Shown: positions 9,421-18,419, numbered from the stretch's first letter. The stretch is DNA of 26,866 nucleotides from Chara braunii (GCA_003427395.1 BFEA01000023.1:5033066-5059931), one strand, 5' to 3'. The notes: generated by a model not told the origin, from the letters alone. Numbers and translations are program-made.

Positions 9421-12400
9421 ATGGCTACAGTGTTTATGGATTGCCTTGTAGCTTGGACCAGACCATCTTCGCGATTTTCTTGCAGTGGGAAACTGAGAGA
9501 GCAAGCTGTTTGCTTGATAACCCAAAGGACATCGTCTGTTTATGGGAGATGTAAAATGAATGGCTGGCTGTGCCTCCACTGTAGATCTGCACTGGCGTGT
9601 AGGAGGAACTGCCGGAGCGCTGTTGCTGCCTTTAACAGAAAGAGTGGGTGGAATCTGCTAGTGACAAAAGGACTTCGTCAGCGGACACTAGACTCAAGGA
9701 CTCCTTTGAAGTCATCGCGATGGGCCTCTCCAATGATGCAAGCGGCACTGGGGGCAAAGTCTCAAGGCGCGGAAGATGACGAAAGACACGATGACGAAGC
9801 CGAGGGCCATCGTCAGCAATTTCTGGGCAGCAGAGAAGAGCCTTTGTTTGGCGGCAGTGTGAGTGGGCGGGCCATTTACGACAGGCCAATTTCGATCTTC
9901 GACCGTCCGGTTCCGCTCATCTACAAGCCGGGATCTCGGTACTATGGACAGAGGGATCCGCGGTATGATGTCGGGGGCGGAAGGAAGAGAGATGTCAAAC
10001 GAGAGACCCATAACCAGCAGCAGCAGCAGCAGCAGCAGCAGAGGCAGCGCACATGGGAGGATGACTTTGCAGAGAGCGACAGGGATTGGGGTGACCCCGA
10101 ACTCGATAAATTGGATCTCCCATTTGATTTCAAAAAGCTAAAGTACATGAAAGATGTTCCGGATAAGCGGACGATCTCCAGGGGGCATGCAGCAGCCGAA
10201 AGGGGCAGAGGACGGGGGCAATATCGTGGGAGAGACCAACCTGAGGAGGAGGAGGAGGAGGCAGCGGAAGGTTACAGTGAACCTCTGGATCCAAAATTTG
10301 CCAAGGGCGTTAGCAAGGAGCTTGATGAAATGCTGCAGCGATCTCTGCGGGCAAAGTCCACAGGGAGTAAGATGGGGAGGGGACATGGTCAAAGGGAAGA
10401 GGGAGGTGCCACCAGTCTTGGCTCACAAAGGGTATCAGACGTGAGAACTCCACGAAGTGGAGGGCGTGGGACAGGACGAGGCACCACTCCAGCAGGGTAC
10501 CAAAGCGATCCAACCCCTGGATCTGTGGCAGGATCGATGCTTGGCAGAGGTAAAGGGCTGGGCTCTGTTGTTGTCATGGGTCAGTCCAGGGGCAGGGGAA
10601 ACGGACTTGTACCACCTGACTATAGAGTGGGGGGTATGGTGAGGGAGCAATCAGCCTCTCCTGCTGGGTTTCAGGGGCTCGGACGAGGGAAATCGGCATG
10701 GGAAACAGGGTTGGGGATTAAGGCTGGTACTGAGCGTGCTAACAAGGAGCGGGGGAGCTCAAACGACAGTGCGAACGGCTTTGTTAGTGTTTCCGAAGAC
10801 CCCTTCAGCACGGCAGCTGACTGGGGTGCAGCGAGAACTAACCGGGCCTCAGCGGAGGAGGATGAGGATTATGACATCTCACTCTCGGAGCGAGGTTATG
10901 ATGTGACTAGAATGAGGAGATCAGAGGGCTGGGGAGAGTCTGACAAGGTCCATGACACTCAGGAGGATGCAGATTACAGGGATTCTGACGAGAGGCCGTT
11001 GCAAGATCTGAGGAGTGGAAATGACGATGTCTTTAGTGCCGACTCATCTGCACAGCAGCTAGCCGCAGGTGAAAAGGGGCGTCCACCCTCGGCCCGCAGG
11101 GTACCGGAAAGTAAGGAAGCAGGCTATAAGGATCAGCCGACTACGGAGAAGAGAGTGGGGAGGGGAAGACGGCTGAGGTGGCGACAGCTCATGGCAGCAG
11201 ACGAGAATGACGTTGCTGAGGAAACGCTGGTTAGTGATGCTGCTGTTGCTGACAAGGGTGAGGGTGAGGGTGGGATCGTGGACGAGGTGGAGGAGGATGG
11301 GGAAGAATATGAGGAGGAGACAGATGAGTATGAGGAAGTTGAAGACGAAAGTGATGACGATGGAACCAGTCTGCGGCATGAGGCACAGCCAGAGTCCGTC
11401 CGGGCGAAGCAATGGGAAATCGACTTTGACAAAATAAGCACGGCGAAATGGAGTCCCGTACATTCCATGGCAGCTGGTGGCTCATCTGTACCGCTCGTGG
11501 ATCTTTGTCTCAAGAGGGGTCTTGATGTTGACAGCGTGGATAAAGACGGGCTGGTGCCGATTCAGAGAGCAGTAATTTGCGGACGGGAGAAGACGGTTCG
11601 GACGTTAGTCGAGTACGGAGCTGATCCCTTTGTCAAAGATAGGGAGGGTGCAAGTTTACTTCACTTTGGAGTGCAGGCCAAGGAGGTCGATGTCGTCCGG
11701 TCCTTGCTGAAGTATGGCCTAGACGTAAACCAACCAGATATGGATGGATGGACTCCTCTCCACGTTGCATCGCTCGGAGGGTGGCCGTCAATGATAACGT
11801 TCTTGCTGCACAATGGTGCCGACCCACGCGCCGTTACAAATGATGGGACGACGCCCCTCGAGTTAATTGAGCGGTATGGGCCTGGGTACAATTTCCTGAA
11901 GGGGCAGAACGCTCTCCGCGTTGCGCTGGGATTAGCAGAGTTGTTTGAGCAAGCCCCTGGCGCGGAACAGGCGTATGACAATCTTGTTGTTTCTGATGCC
12001 AATTCCGATGGCGATGCGGGACCTGATGGTGCACTGCAGATGGCGGCGCAGGGTGGGTATACTGCTGAAGATAAAGTGCGCATTGCGGAGTTCTTCAAAA
12101 ACTTTGGAAAGGATAGGCCCCTCAAGTGGATGCCTTTGCACACCCTAGCTGGCGCTGGAAACACGCTGCCGCTGATCCATCTCCTTGTGGCAAATGGTGT
12201 CAGCATCGAAATGAAGGACAGGGACGGGAGGACGCCGCTGGAGAGAGCTGTGTGGTACCGCCAAGAGAACACAGCGCGGCAGATGCTAAAGCTGGTGCTC
12301 GCCAACCCCAACGTCAAGGATGTGCATGGTGCCACGCCCCTCCATTATGCAGCACAGAATGGGTCGAATGATCTCTGCAAACAACTTGCCAGGTTTGGCG

Positions 12401-12744
12401 CAAACGTGAATGCCCAAGACAACGATGGATGGACCCCTCTACATGTCGCTGTGCAAATGGGCAGATGGGACACTGTGGAGAGGCTTCTGAAGGCCAGGGC
12501 AGACTGGCAGATAGAGAATGCAGCGGGGCTGCGCCCAGCTGACATTGCTCAATGTTATGGAAAGTCTCACGGTTTTGCTGACCTTACGAAGATGCTGACG
12601 AAGCCACCGAAGAAGATTGCTCAAGCAATACATCAATCCATGTTCGACAGGGGGAAGATGAAGAAGAAGCGCAAGAATAAGATGAAGAAAAGGAAGAAGC
12701 GTGGTACCTATTTCCCTCCTGAAATTACTGCGCTTCCTCTTTAG
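9421..12744 (+). CDS. Two-module ankyrin protein, AKRP/EMB506-like, probably plastid
   Basis: An uninterrupted 1107-codon frame. The ATG at 9421 is the first after an in-frame TGA at 9394 and sits in a good context (CCGATGGCT). Residues 1-110 have very few acidic residues and many Ser, Arg and Cys, as in a chloroplast transit peptide. Poly-Gln lies at 199-207. An RG-rich disordered region spans about 261-430 (RGRGRGQYRGRD). A strongly acidic stretch lies at 621-648. Ankyrin module 1 starts at 676 (KWSPVHSMAAGG) with about five repeats, including DGWTPLHVASLGG. A linker of about 75 residues follows. Module 2 starts at 901 (LKWMPLHTLAGAG), again with about five repeats, including HGATPLHYAAQNG and DGWTPLHVAVQMG. 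A lysine-rich tail lies at 1079-1096. The KW-x-P-x-H opening and repeat style resemble plant AKRP and EMB506, plastid ankyrin proteins needed for plastid differentiation. Those are much shorter and carry one module. A general ankyrin protein of other function remains possible. Confidence 0.85.
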   Translation: MATVFMDCLVAWTRPSSRFSCSGKLREQAVCLITQRTSSVYGRCKMNGWLCLHCRSALACRRNCRSAVAAFNRKSGWNLLVTKGLRQRTLDSRTPLKSSRWASPMMQAALGAKSQGAEDDERHDDEAEGHRQQFLGSREEPLFGGSVSGRAIYDRPISIFDRPVPLIYKPGSRYYGQRDPRYDVGGGRKRDVKRETHNQQQQQQQQQRQRTWEDDFAESDRDWGDPELDKLDLPFDFKKLKYMKDVPDKRTISRGHAAAERGRGRGQYRGRDQPEEEEEEAAEGYSEPLDPKFAKGVSKELDEMLQRSLRAKSTGSKMGRGHGQREEGGATSLGSQRVSDVRTPRSGGRGTGRGTTPAGYQSDPTPGSVAGSMLGRGKGLGSVVVMGQSRGRGNGLVPPDYRVGGMVREQSASPAGFQGLGRGKSAWETGLGIKAGTERANKERGSSNDSANGFVSVSEDPFSTAADWGAARTNRASAEEDEDYDISLSERGYDVTRMRRSEGWGESDKVHDTQEDADYRDSDERPLQDLRSGNDDVFSADSSAQQLAAGEKGRPPSARRVPESKEAGYKDQPTTEKRVGRGRRLRWRQLMAADENDVAEETLVSDAAVADKGEGEGGIVDEVEEDGEEYEEETDEYEEVEDESDDDGTSLRHEAQPESVRAKQWEIDFDKISTAKWSPVHSMAAGGSSVPLVDLCLKRGLDVDSVDKDGLVPIQRAVICGREKTVRTLVEYGADPFVKDREGASLLHFGVQAKEVDVVRSLLKYGLDVNQPDMDGWTPLHVASLGGWPSMITFLLHNGADPRAVTNDGTTPLELIERYGPGYNFLKGQNALRVALGLAELFEQAPGAEQAYDNLVVSDANSDGDAGPDGALQMAAQGGYTAEDKVRIAEFFKNFGKDRPLKWMPLHTLAGAGNTLPLIHLLVANGVSIEMKDRDGRTPLERAVWYRQENTARQMLKLVLANPNVKDVHGATPLHYAAQNGSNDLCKQLARFGANVNAQDNDGWTPLHVAVQMGRWDTVERLLKARADWQIENAAGLRPADIAQCYGKSHGFADLTKMLTKPPKKIAQAIHQSMFDRGKMKKKRKNKMKKRKKRGTYFPPEITALPL

Positions 12745-13298
12745 ACAGCTTTCCTATTTTATTTTTCCATCTCCGTGGTGGTCCCAACCATTACATCCAT
12801 TGCTTTGATCCAATGTCGACAGTCTGGGCCTCGCTCCACTGTTTTTCCGTCTCCATGTTGATCGAAGAAGCGCAAGCATAGGAGATGATAAGACAAAGAA
12901 AACGACGAAGCGTCGGAAGCGGTTGATTCCCCCTTTTGGATAATCTGCGGGTATGTTCACCCGCTGTTGCGCATCATGTTTTTGGTGGTCGTGATGATTT
13001 CATTTTCCTCTTTCATCATGTCATTTCTCATTGCTTTACTTAATCGTTTTAGGGATACTGGGCCTCGCTCCACTACTCGCCAAATGTGCGAAATGAGAAT
13101 GAATCTTCCGCTAGAACATGGAAAGATACACCGCTGTATTTTTATGTCTTTTGTGCATGTGGAGAGAAGTGGAGCGAGGCCCACTGTCAGTTTTGAAGGA
13201 GAAAGATTTACCCCTGGCTTTGGAAAATGACCACACCGATGTTCTGGTCTTAGGATCGACTCTTCCAAGTACATGGCCAAATCTATGCAAACATCCCC

Positions 13299-13299
<1 letters not shown>
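12745..13299. other. 3' flank of the ankyrin gene with duplicated pieces
   Basis: No gene supported. Part of the gene's lysine-rich 3' end (GAAGAAGCGCAAG, then ATA-GATGA) recurs in decayed form at about 12864-12925. The 16-mer TGGGCCTCGCTCCACT occurs at 12825-12840 and 13059-13074, and in inverted form at 13168-13183. The last two could pair as a stem around a 93-base loop. No canonical AATAAA polyadenylation signal was noticed just after the stop codon. Confidence 0.5.

Positions 13300-13333
<34 letters not shown>
13300..13333. repeat. Poly-C homopolymer, 34 bases
   Basis: An unbroken run of 34 cytosines is preceded by CCCCT and followed by a CT-rich tail to about 13350. The minus strand is a 34-base G-run capable of quadruplex formation. 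The exact length is unreliable in any assembly. Confidence 0.9.
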
Positions 13334-13336
<3 letters not shown>

Positions 13337-13648
13337 TCTCCCCCTCTCCTGTTTTGTTTGAATGGCAGGAGCCCTGAGGTTTGGTGTATTAGCGAAAGTG
13401 TATTGCTTGTATTATAGCCATATATTCAGGTTTCGTGATTTTTCAGTGAATGATATTGCATCCCTTGAATTGTTTGGAAATTTTGTTTTCTTTCAAAGCG
13501 TACGCTTCTGGACCTCCCACTGATTGAGACAGATATAACATATCGCGGATTATGCGTGCCTCGCATACAAAACCTTTGTTGTATAGGAGCGGGCGGCAGC
13601 GGGAGCGGGCATGGGCAGGTGACGATGGGCGGCGTGGGCGGGCGCCCT

Positions 13649-13710
13649 GTCTCTCTCTCTCTCTCTCTGATGTGGGTGGAGGAGGGGTGCACACCCGTGT
13701 GCGCGCACGC

Positions 13711-13760
<50 letters not shown>

Positions 13761-13772
13761 GTGTGCGTGTGT
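13649..13772. repeat. CT and GT dinucleotide microsatellites
   Basis: A CT run at 13649-13668 is followed by CGTGTGCGCGCACGCG and a GT run at about 13711-13771 with two GCGTG interruptions. Alternating purine-pyrimidine DNA of this kind can adopt Z-form. It abuts the foldback at 13772. Confidence 0.9.
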
Positions 13773-13901
13773 CTATGAATCTGACTCCAATCGCCTATAC
13801 AAGATTTTCTAGGAGTTGTCCTACCTGTATGAGGGCGCACACTCGTACAGGTAGGACTCTTCCTACAGAATCTTGTAGGTGATTGCAGTCAGATTCATAG
13901 A
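13772..13901. repeat. 130 bp near-perfect foldback (hairpin) element
   Basis: The left arm (13772-13829) starts TCTATGAATCTGACT, and the right arm (13846-13901) ends AGTCAGATTCATAGA. The arms are complementary over about 56 bases, with roughly seven mismatches and one two-base bulge, closing on CCTACCTGTA/TACAGGTAGG around a 16-base loop. The size and pairing suit either a very short MITE or a plant-type microRNA/small-RNA precursor. Related sequence recurs at 13990-14050, 14308-14360 and 14446-14500, which favours a mobile foldback. Confidence 0.75.
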
Positions 13902-13977
13902 TTCCAACTGTTAACTGCTATTATGTTCAGTTGTGCCTCACACCCCTCGCCCGACAATGTCAGCTTTGCTGAATCTC

Positions 13978-14081
13978 AAGGTATATTCACAGTAGGACTT
14001 TTTCTCAAATTTTCTGCCAATGCCTCTAACTTCAGTCAGATACATTTCAGCAAGTGCTATGGTGAGCACTGAGCATGCCCT
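13978..14081. repeat. Foldback unit A (decayed MITE-like copy)
   Basis: It begins AAGGTATATTCAC and ends GAGCATGCCCT, an imperfect inverted pair (7 of 11). Its interior (AGGACTTTTTCTC, TTTTCTGCCAAT, CAGTCAGATACATTT, AAGTGCTA) matches unit B at 14297-14420 in order. Confidence 0.5.
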
Positions 14082-14226
14082 GAGTTGGCGCACCCATGAG
14101 AAGTTCTAGTGTGAGCATGCCCTGAGTTGGCACACCCATGAGAAGTTCTAGTGTGAGCATGCCCTGAGTTGGCACACCCATGAGAAGTTCTAGTGTGAGC
14201 ATGCCCTGAGTTGGCACTCCCATGAA
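14067..14226. repeat. 42 bp tandem repeat, about 3.8 copies
   Basis: Units start at 14067, 14109, 14151 and 14193. Each contains GAGCATGCCCTGAGTTGGC and CCCATGAGAAGTTCTA. The second and third copies are identical, while the first and last are variant. The array looks like amplification of the right end of unit A. Its GTTCTAGTGTGAGCATGCCC segment is matched in inverted form at about 14299-14320. Confidence 0.9.
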
Positions 14227-14296
14227 CTGTTGAATTACAAGCTTGAGTCGGAATCCGCCTCCTCCCCCCTTCCGCTTTCTTGAGTCTGAGCCTCTG

Positions 14297-14420
14297 AGGG
14301 CATACTCACACTAGAACTTTTTATGCCAATTTCTGCAGGTCAGTGCAGTCAGATGCATGAAGACCAACCGTATCTGTGGTGAGATACATTTGGGAAAGTG
14401 CAAGTCGGAGAGTATGCCCT
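14297..14420. repeat. Foldback unit B, MITE-like with perfect 11 bp ends
   Basis: This 124 bp unit is bounded by AGGGCATACTC and its exact inverse GAGTATGCCCT. The interior aligns with unit A and with the partial copy at about 14446-14570, all sharing a CAGTCAGAT-CAT word. The element is too short to code. I did not find a clear target-site duplication. Confidence 0.6.
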
Positions 14421-15112
14421 GAGTCGATACAGACATGAAATGCTACTGACACTTTTCTGCCAACTTGTACTTTCCCAAATATTGCAGTCAGATTCATGAA
14501 GTCCGTACACATGCCGTAACTGGGGTCAAATGCATCTAGGGAAGTGCTAGCGTGAGTATGCTGCAGTCCGTACACACGCATGAACGATTGAAATACTATG
14601 AATACTAGTATGAAATACGGACCTGAGTTCGAATCCATTGTCGACTCGGAGTACAGACCCGAGCTTGAATGCGATCGGCTATGTCCAACTATCGCCTGAG
14701 TCTGAGTTTAAATGCATCGGGCCCCCACATGCCTCCACTGGCATTGTGAGCTTTGTTGGAGCTTATGGTATCTAGTCGAAGTTTCAGTCCACATGCATCT
14801 AGAATATACAGAAAAGTAACTACCGGCTAACAGACCGAACAGTCGTTAAAATTGCAGCGAAAAAGAAAGTTGCGGCAAGCACAGTTGTAATGATTGTATG
14901 TATATTTTATTCTAGAGTTCTAGAGAAGACGGAACTGATCTTAGAGAGAATGCAGTAAACAATTGCGTGCCTCCTGTACAGCGACTTTGTATTTGCGAGA
15001 AGACGGTGCCAATCTTTGAGAATATGCACTAGAAAAATTGCATGCCATGCTTGCCGGTAACAAGTAACCGGACTGGTGCCCCCCAGAATTGAAGGGGTGA
15101 GTGTGTTGTGTG
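14421..15112. other. Gene-free stretch with a partial foldback copy
   Basis: Positions 14446-14570 carry a third divergent relative of units A and B (CACTTTTCTGCCAA, GCAGTCAGATTCATGAAG, GGAAGTGCTAGCGTGAGTATGC). The remainder has no supported gene or RNA. Confidence 0.5.
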
Positions 15113-15308
15113 AAAAAAAAAAAAAAAAAAAAAAAAAATAAAAAAAAATTGCATGCCTTCTCACTGATTCCATTGCCGCCTCTTTCGTGCGGGTTTCCAT
15201 TCCGATTCCATTCCCAGTTACTGCACAAATGGTTAACGGGGACCCCCATTTTCAGGCCCTGGGTAACGAGTCCAAAGCTGAAATTAGGGTTTTGGGGTCA
15301 AATTTTAT

Positions 15309-15343
<35 letters not shown>
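15113..15343. repeat. Long A-tract and T-tract flanking about 160 bp
   Basis: An A-tract lies at 15113-15148 (one T interruption) and a 33-base T-tract at 15311-15343. The two lie in inverted orientation and could pair. Each could be the tail of a retroposed sequence, on opposite strands. The sequence between them shows no recognised gene. Confidence 0.7.
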
Positions 15344-15345
<2 letters not shown>

Positions 15346-15479
15346 CTGTTCTACCACGACACCCCTCCTCAAGGATGGAGCCAGCATACTCGGTAGGTAG
15401 GGAAATAGCAGGTACGGAATCGGGAAGCAAGTTGGGCAATGAAATTAATTCAGAAAAAGTTGAAAAGTAATCGATTACT

Positions 15480-15720
15480 CCAGAGCCCGCCGCGAACCTA
15501 GACGTGGACAGCAGTTCAGACATAGACCTATATATATATATATAATATATACTTAGTCGTAGACCTGAACCTCAGACCTATACCTCGACTCAGAGCTATA
15601 GCAGCATCAAGAATGCTTATACCTAGATGCAGAACCAGACAGAGACCGCAGAGATGTGAGACCCAGACGCGGACCGTAGAATCCTCTCGCGTCGGGCAGG
15701 CCTGACTCACTCTTGAATGA
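15480..15720. repeat. Degenerate AGACCT short-period repeat with TA run
   Basis: It is composed of variants of CTAGAC, GTAGACCTGA and CAGACCTATAC with a TA dinucleotide run at about 15531-15550. It resembles the GACCA array at 2950-3240 in style and period, though not as an exact copy. Confidence 0.6.
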
Positions 15721-15859
15721 ACCAGCCCTTGATCTGGTGCCAGATCCAGTCAAAGTCAAGGCTTGTTATTCACCGCGGACCTCAAAACAGAAATGACGAT
15801 GATGGTAATGTTCGTAATCTGTTTTTGTTCTTGTGACGCACAAGCAAGCAAGACTGGTG

Positions 15860-16060
15860 CTGGAGAGAACAGGGAGAGAATGCTGAGATGAAAAGGGAAA
15901 AGCGAGGACGAGAAAGAGGTGGGAGGGAGAGGAAGCGAGGGATAAAGCGGGGGAGAGATGGAGTGAAAGAGACAAGGAGAGAAGGAGAGTTGGAGGCGGA
16001 AGAGGATGGGAATAGCAAGAGAAGAAGAGTAAGAAGAGTTGCAAAAGATAAAACAAACGA
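15860..16060. repeat. Purine-rich (GA/GGA) low-complexity block
   Basis: Nearly all purine on the plus strand, with AGAGAGAA and GGGAGAGA-like words. It generates Arg/Glu/Lys-rich frames on plus and Ser/Leu/Phe-rich frames on minus. I regard all of these as compositional artefacts. Confidence 0.7.
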
Positions 16061-16179
16061 GAGATTCTCTAGTCAATCGTCCAGTTCTCGTCATATGGTG
16101 ATGCAATCATGCAAGGCTCCTTACATCCGACCCAAAAAAAAATGACCAGCGAGAGACAGAGACAGAGACAGACGAAGTA

Positions 16180-17490
16180 GGAGGATGATATATCATGTTA
16201 GAGCCTACAAGCAAGGCCCTCACAGATTAGAAAAAAAGGGAAAAAAAAAAAAGAAAAGTTTACTCTTTATTAGCCTCTGTAACTTCAAAACCCCCTGGCC
16301 TTGGAGCGCACTGGCATGGGAGCAAGTTATACGTTTAGCACCGGTCACGACATATAATGTGGATCTATTGATATGGCTAGATAATCGATCTTGGTCTATC
16401 CCTCGAGGAATCAATAGAGAATGGGATGTAGGAGAGGCCTCCGACAGACGAGCGGCAAAGGGAGGCCTTTGCAAGGATCCTTAGAAAAAAAAAAAACAAA
16501 AAAAAACAAGAGGAGACTAAATGGGTAAAATGATAAAATGATGAAAATCGAATCAGATCTTCAGAATCAGGGTCCTGAGGAGAAACGATGTATGGTTAGC
16601 CTTTTTAGACCAGGTACACCTCTTTCGCAGCAGGCCCAATTAATTGAGTTTAGACTTCTTTCGGGAGAGAAGACGAAGAAGAACATATGCTAGAGCTTTC
16701 CATGCCTTAATGGTCAAATCGACCTATCGAATGCTCTGTACAAAAAAAATAATATGAAAGAAAGACATCGACTCACATAGTGATGGCCAGATGGATGAAG
16801 CACCTTTTTTTTTTTTTTTTTTTTTTCTATTTGGTTAAAGCGCACCTTAATATCAGTAGGGAGGCTCCTGCGAATGTAACATGGTTTAGCCAAACCAGCA
16901 AAAGTCGCCTCTCTACAATGATGAATTGAACACCGCTGTCTCCCCACAAATGATTGGTTGGTAGACCGCTCCTCTCCTTTCGAACAAAGAGGTTTAGGGT
17001 TTATGGTTTATGGTTTACCCTTGGTGGAAATTCTGTAGAACAGCATTCCCCAACCTAAACAGTCCCACCCAAAGACCATTGAGCATCGCTGTCTTCCCAA
17101 AGACCATTGAGCATATATCTTTGGTACGCCCGGGTGGCATCTGGTTGTGGGGAAGCTGGAGATGGAGGGATCGAATCTGGAGTGAGCTGGGACCCTTTTT
17201 TTTTTCTTTTTTTTTTTTCTGGCCATGCAATTGGAAGATTCTTTTGTTGGAATCGTGGGTACCAGAACCAAATGGCGACTTCACTCGAAACAATCTTCGG
17301 TATAGGGAGAAGGGTTATTCTTTGGGCAATCTGGACGACGAGGTGCACCTATGAATGGGAACGAGAAGAAGATTCGATGGCCGCAGAATTCTCAGAAACA
17401 ATCAAACAAGAAGTCCAAAATGATATCTCGATCCGATGCCAACAAACAACAGAAAAAATTACAGCATTTACATGCACGTCCTGAAATACT
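16180..17490. other. Fragments of coding-like sequence, unrecognised relic
   Basis: Short protein-like pieces lie between homopolymers. On plus, about 16300-16484 reads WPWSALAWEQVIRLAPVTTY and then DLLIWLDNRSWSIPRGINRE. At 17280-17400, GRRVILWAIWTTRCTYEWER is reminiscent of the region after the reverse transcriptase in plant LINEs (an Ile-Leu-Trp-x-Ile-Trp pattern). On minus, about 16860-16950 and 17015-17100 look like two diverged copies of one segment (GRQRCS and GKTAML regions). A 19-base direct repeat, CCCAAAGACCATTGAGCAT, lies at 17068-17086 and 17096-17114. A decayed non-LTR retroelement is my best guess, at low confidence. Confidence 0.25.
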
Positions 17491-17802
17491 TAATCGTATT
17501 CAAGACTTTAGTCACTGCTGGCTGGGGGGGAAACCAGGGAGGGAAACTGGGAAAGGTTAAGTGGGATGGCGCTCAAGGTGATGAGACTGAGGAGATGCGC
17601 AGTGATTATCGTTTTGTTTTTTCAGACTGGACAACCGTGGATCAGACTGCCCCCATGCACCCACCCCCTTTCTGATTTCCCAACCCCCTTTCCCTCACCC
17701 CCCCCATTGAGTTTGGTTCCTAGATAGTCGTTTGGGTACGAGGGCAAAAGGGGAGAGACAATTTTGCTTTCAAACGAGAGCTGAACTTGAACTGAACTAG
17801 TG
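17491..17802. other. Gene-free stretch
   Basis: No gene or RNA supported. It contains short C-rich and G-rich runs around 17523-17530 and 17683-17706. Confidence 0.4.
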
Positions 17803-17917
17803 CTACCATCTTCACCCGAATAGAAGGCCCGGACATTATAACTGTATGTATTTGGCACAACTTTCTGTCCAGATACGGCGATAATTACCGGGCATTCTAT
17901 TCAGGTGACCACGGTAG
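17803..17917. repeat. MITE-like foldback, TACC-ended family, short copy
   Basis: The inverted arms are about 38 bases long. The left arm contains TCACCCGAATAGAAGGCCCGG then ATTAT. The right arm, read on minus, contains TCACCTGAATAGAATGCCCGG then ATTAT. The outer ends read CTACC on the left and GGTAG on the right, so TA dinucleotides flank both sides as in TA-duplicating (Tc1/mariner, Stowaway-like) elements. The interior (GGCACAACTTTCTGTCCAGAT) matches the longer copy at 22087-22605. Confidence 0.7.
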
Positions 17918-18171
17918 GTTTAATTAACTTTAATAGTTTGATATTTTATTTTATTTTTTTGGCCCAGTGCCCAAGTCTCAAATTATCAAGTTGAATACAA
18001 TGCCAAAACATGCCTCTTCCCATTAAGCCTGGAAGAGCCTCAGCCACTGCTCCCATAGAGACAGCTTCCCCTTACAACTGAAGTGCAGTGCGAGTAAGTG
18101 GCATTGATTGCTTCCCCAGCAGCGAAGGATTAACCCCGCTCCATCCAAAAAAAAGGACTCTTCCCTACTAT
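17918..18171. other. Gene-free stretch with a shared 45 bp segment
   Basis: Positions 18101-18143 (GGCATTGATTGCTTCCCC and onwards) are matched at about 19512-19555 (GGCATTGATTACTTCTC), in the same orientation. No gene supported. Confidence 0.45.
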
Positions 18172-18190
18172 AGACAACCAGCAGATGATG

Positions 18191-18223
<33 letters not shown>

Positions 18224-18224
18224 N

Positions 18225-18255
<31 letters not shown>

Positions 18256-18271
18256 ACAACCGCAGATGATG
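18172..18271. repeat. A-tract flanked by direct repeats
   Basis: AGACAACCAGCAGATGATG (18172-18190) and AGACAACCGCAGATGATG (18254-18271) flank an almost pure A-tract of about 60 bases with an N and TT at 18224-18226. The repeats differ by one inserted base. The arrangement resembles a target-site duplication around a retroposed poly-A tail with essentially no body. A homopolymer assembly artefact that duplicated the flank is the main alternative. Confidence 0.55.
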
Positions 18272-18419
18272 AACCGTACAAAGTCAAGGAACAGGGGGAC
18301 AACACAGAGGAAGAGGTGCTTGTTCAGGCCAGAGGGGAATAGCCCAGCTCTATATATCAAAGAGGGCACTATCAGAATCTCAGAAGGGATGCTGGGCCTG
18401 TCCCAGCATGTACTCGTCT

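Noticed and set aside
14067-14226. 42 bp repeats as a CRISPR array
   Set aside because: Copies are contiguous without variable spacers and are explained by amplification of a foldback end.
14625-14636. GAGTTCGAATCC, resembling a tRNA B box
   Set aside because: No matching A box, acceptor stem or anticodon arm at the right spacing could be found by eye.
15888-16145. Arg/Glu/Lys-rich plus-strand frame
   Set aside because: It follows from the purine-rich block and has no recognisable fold.
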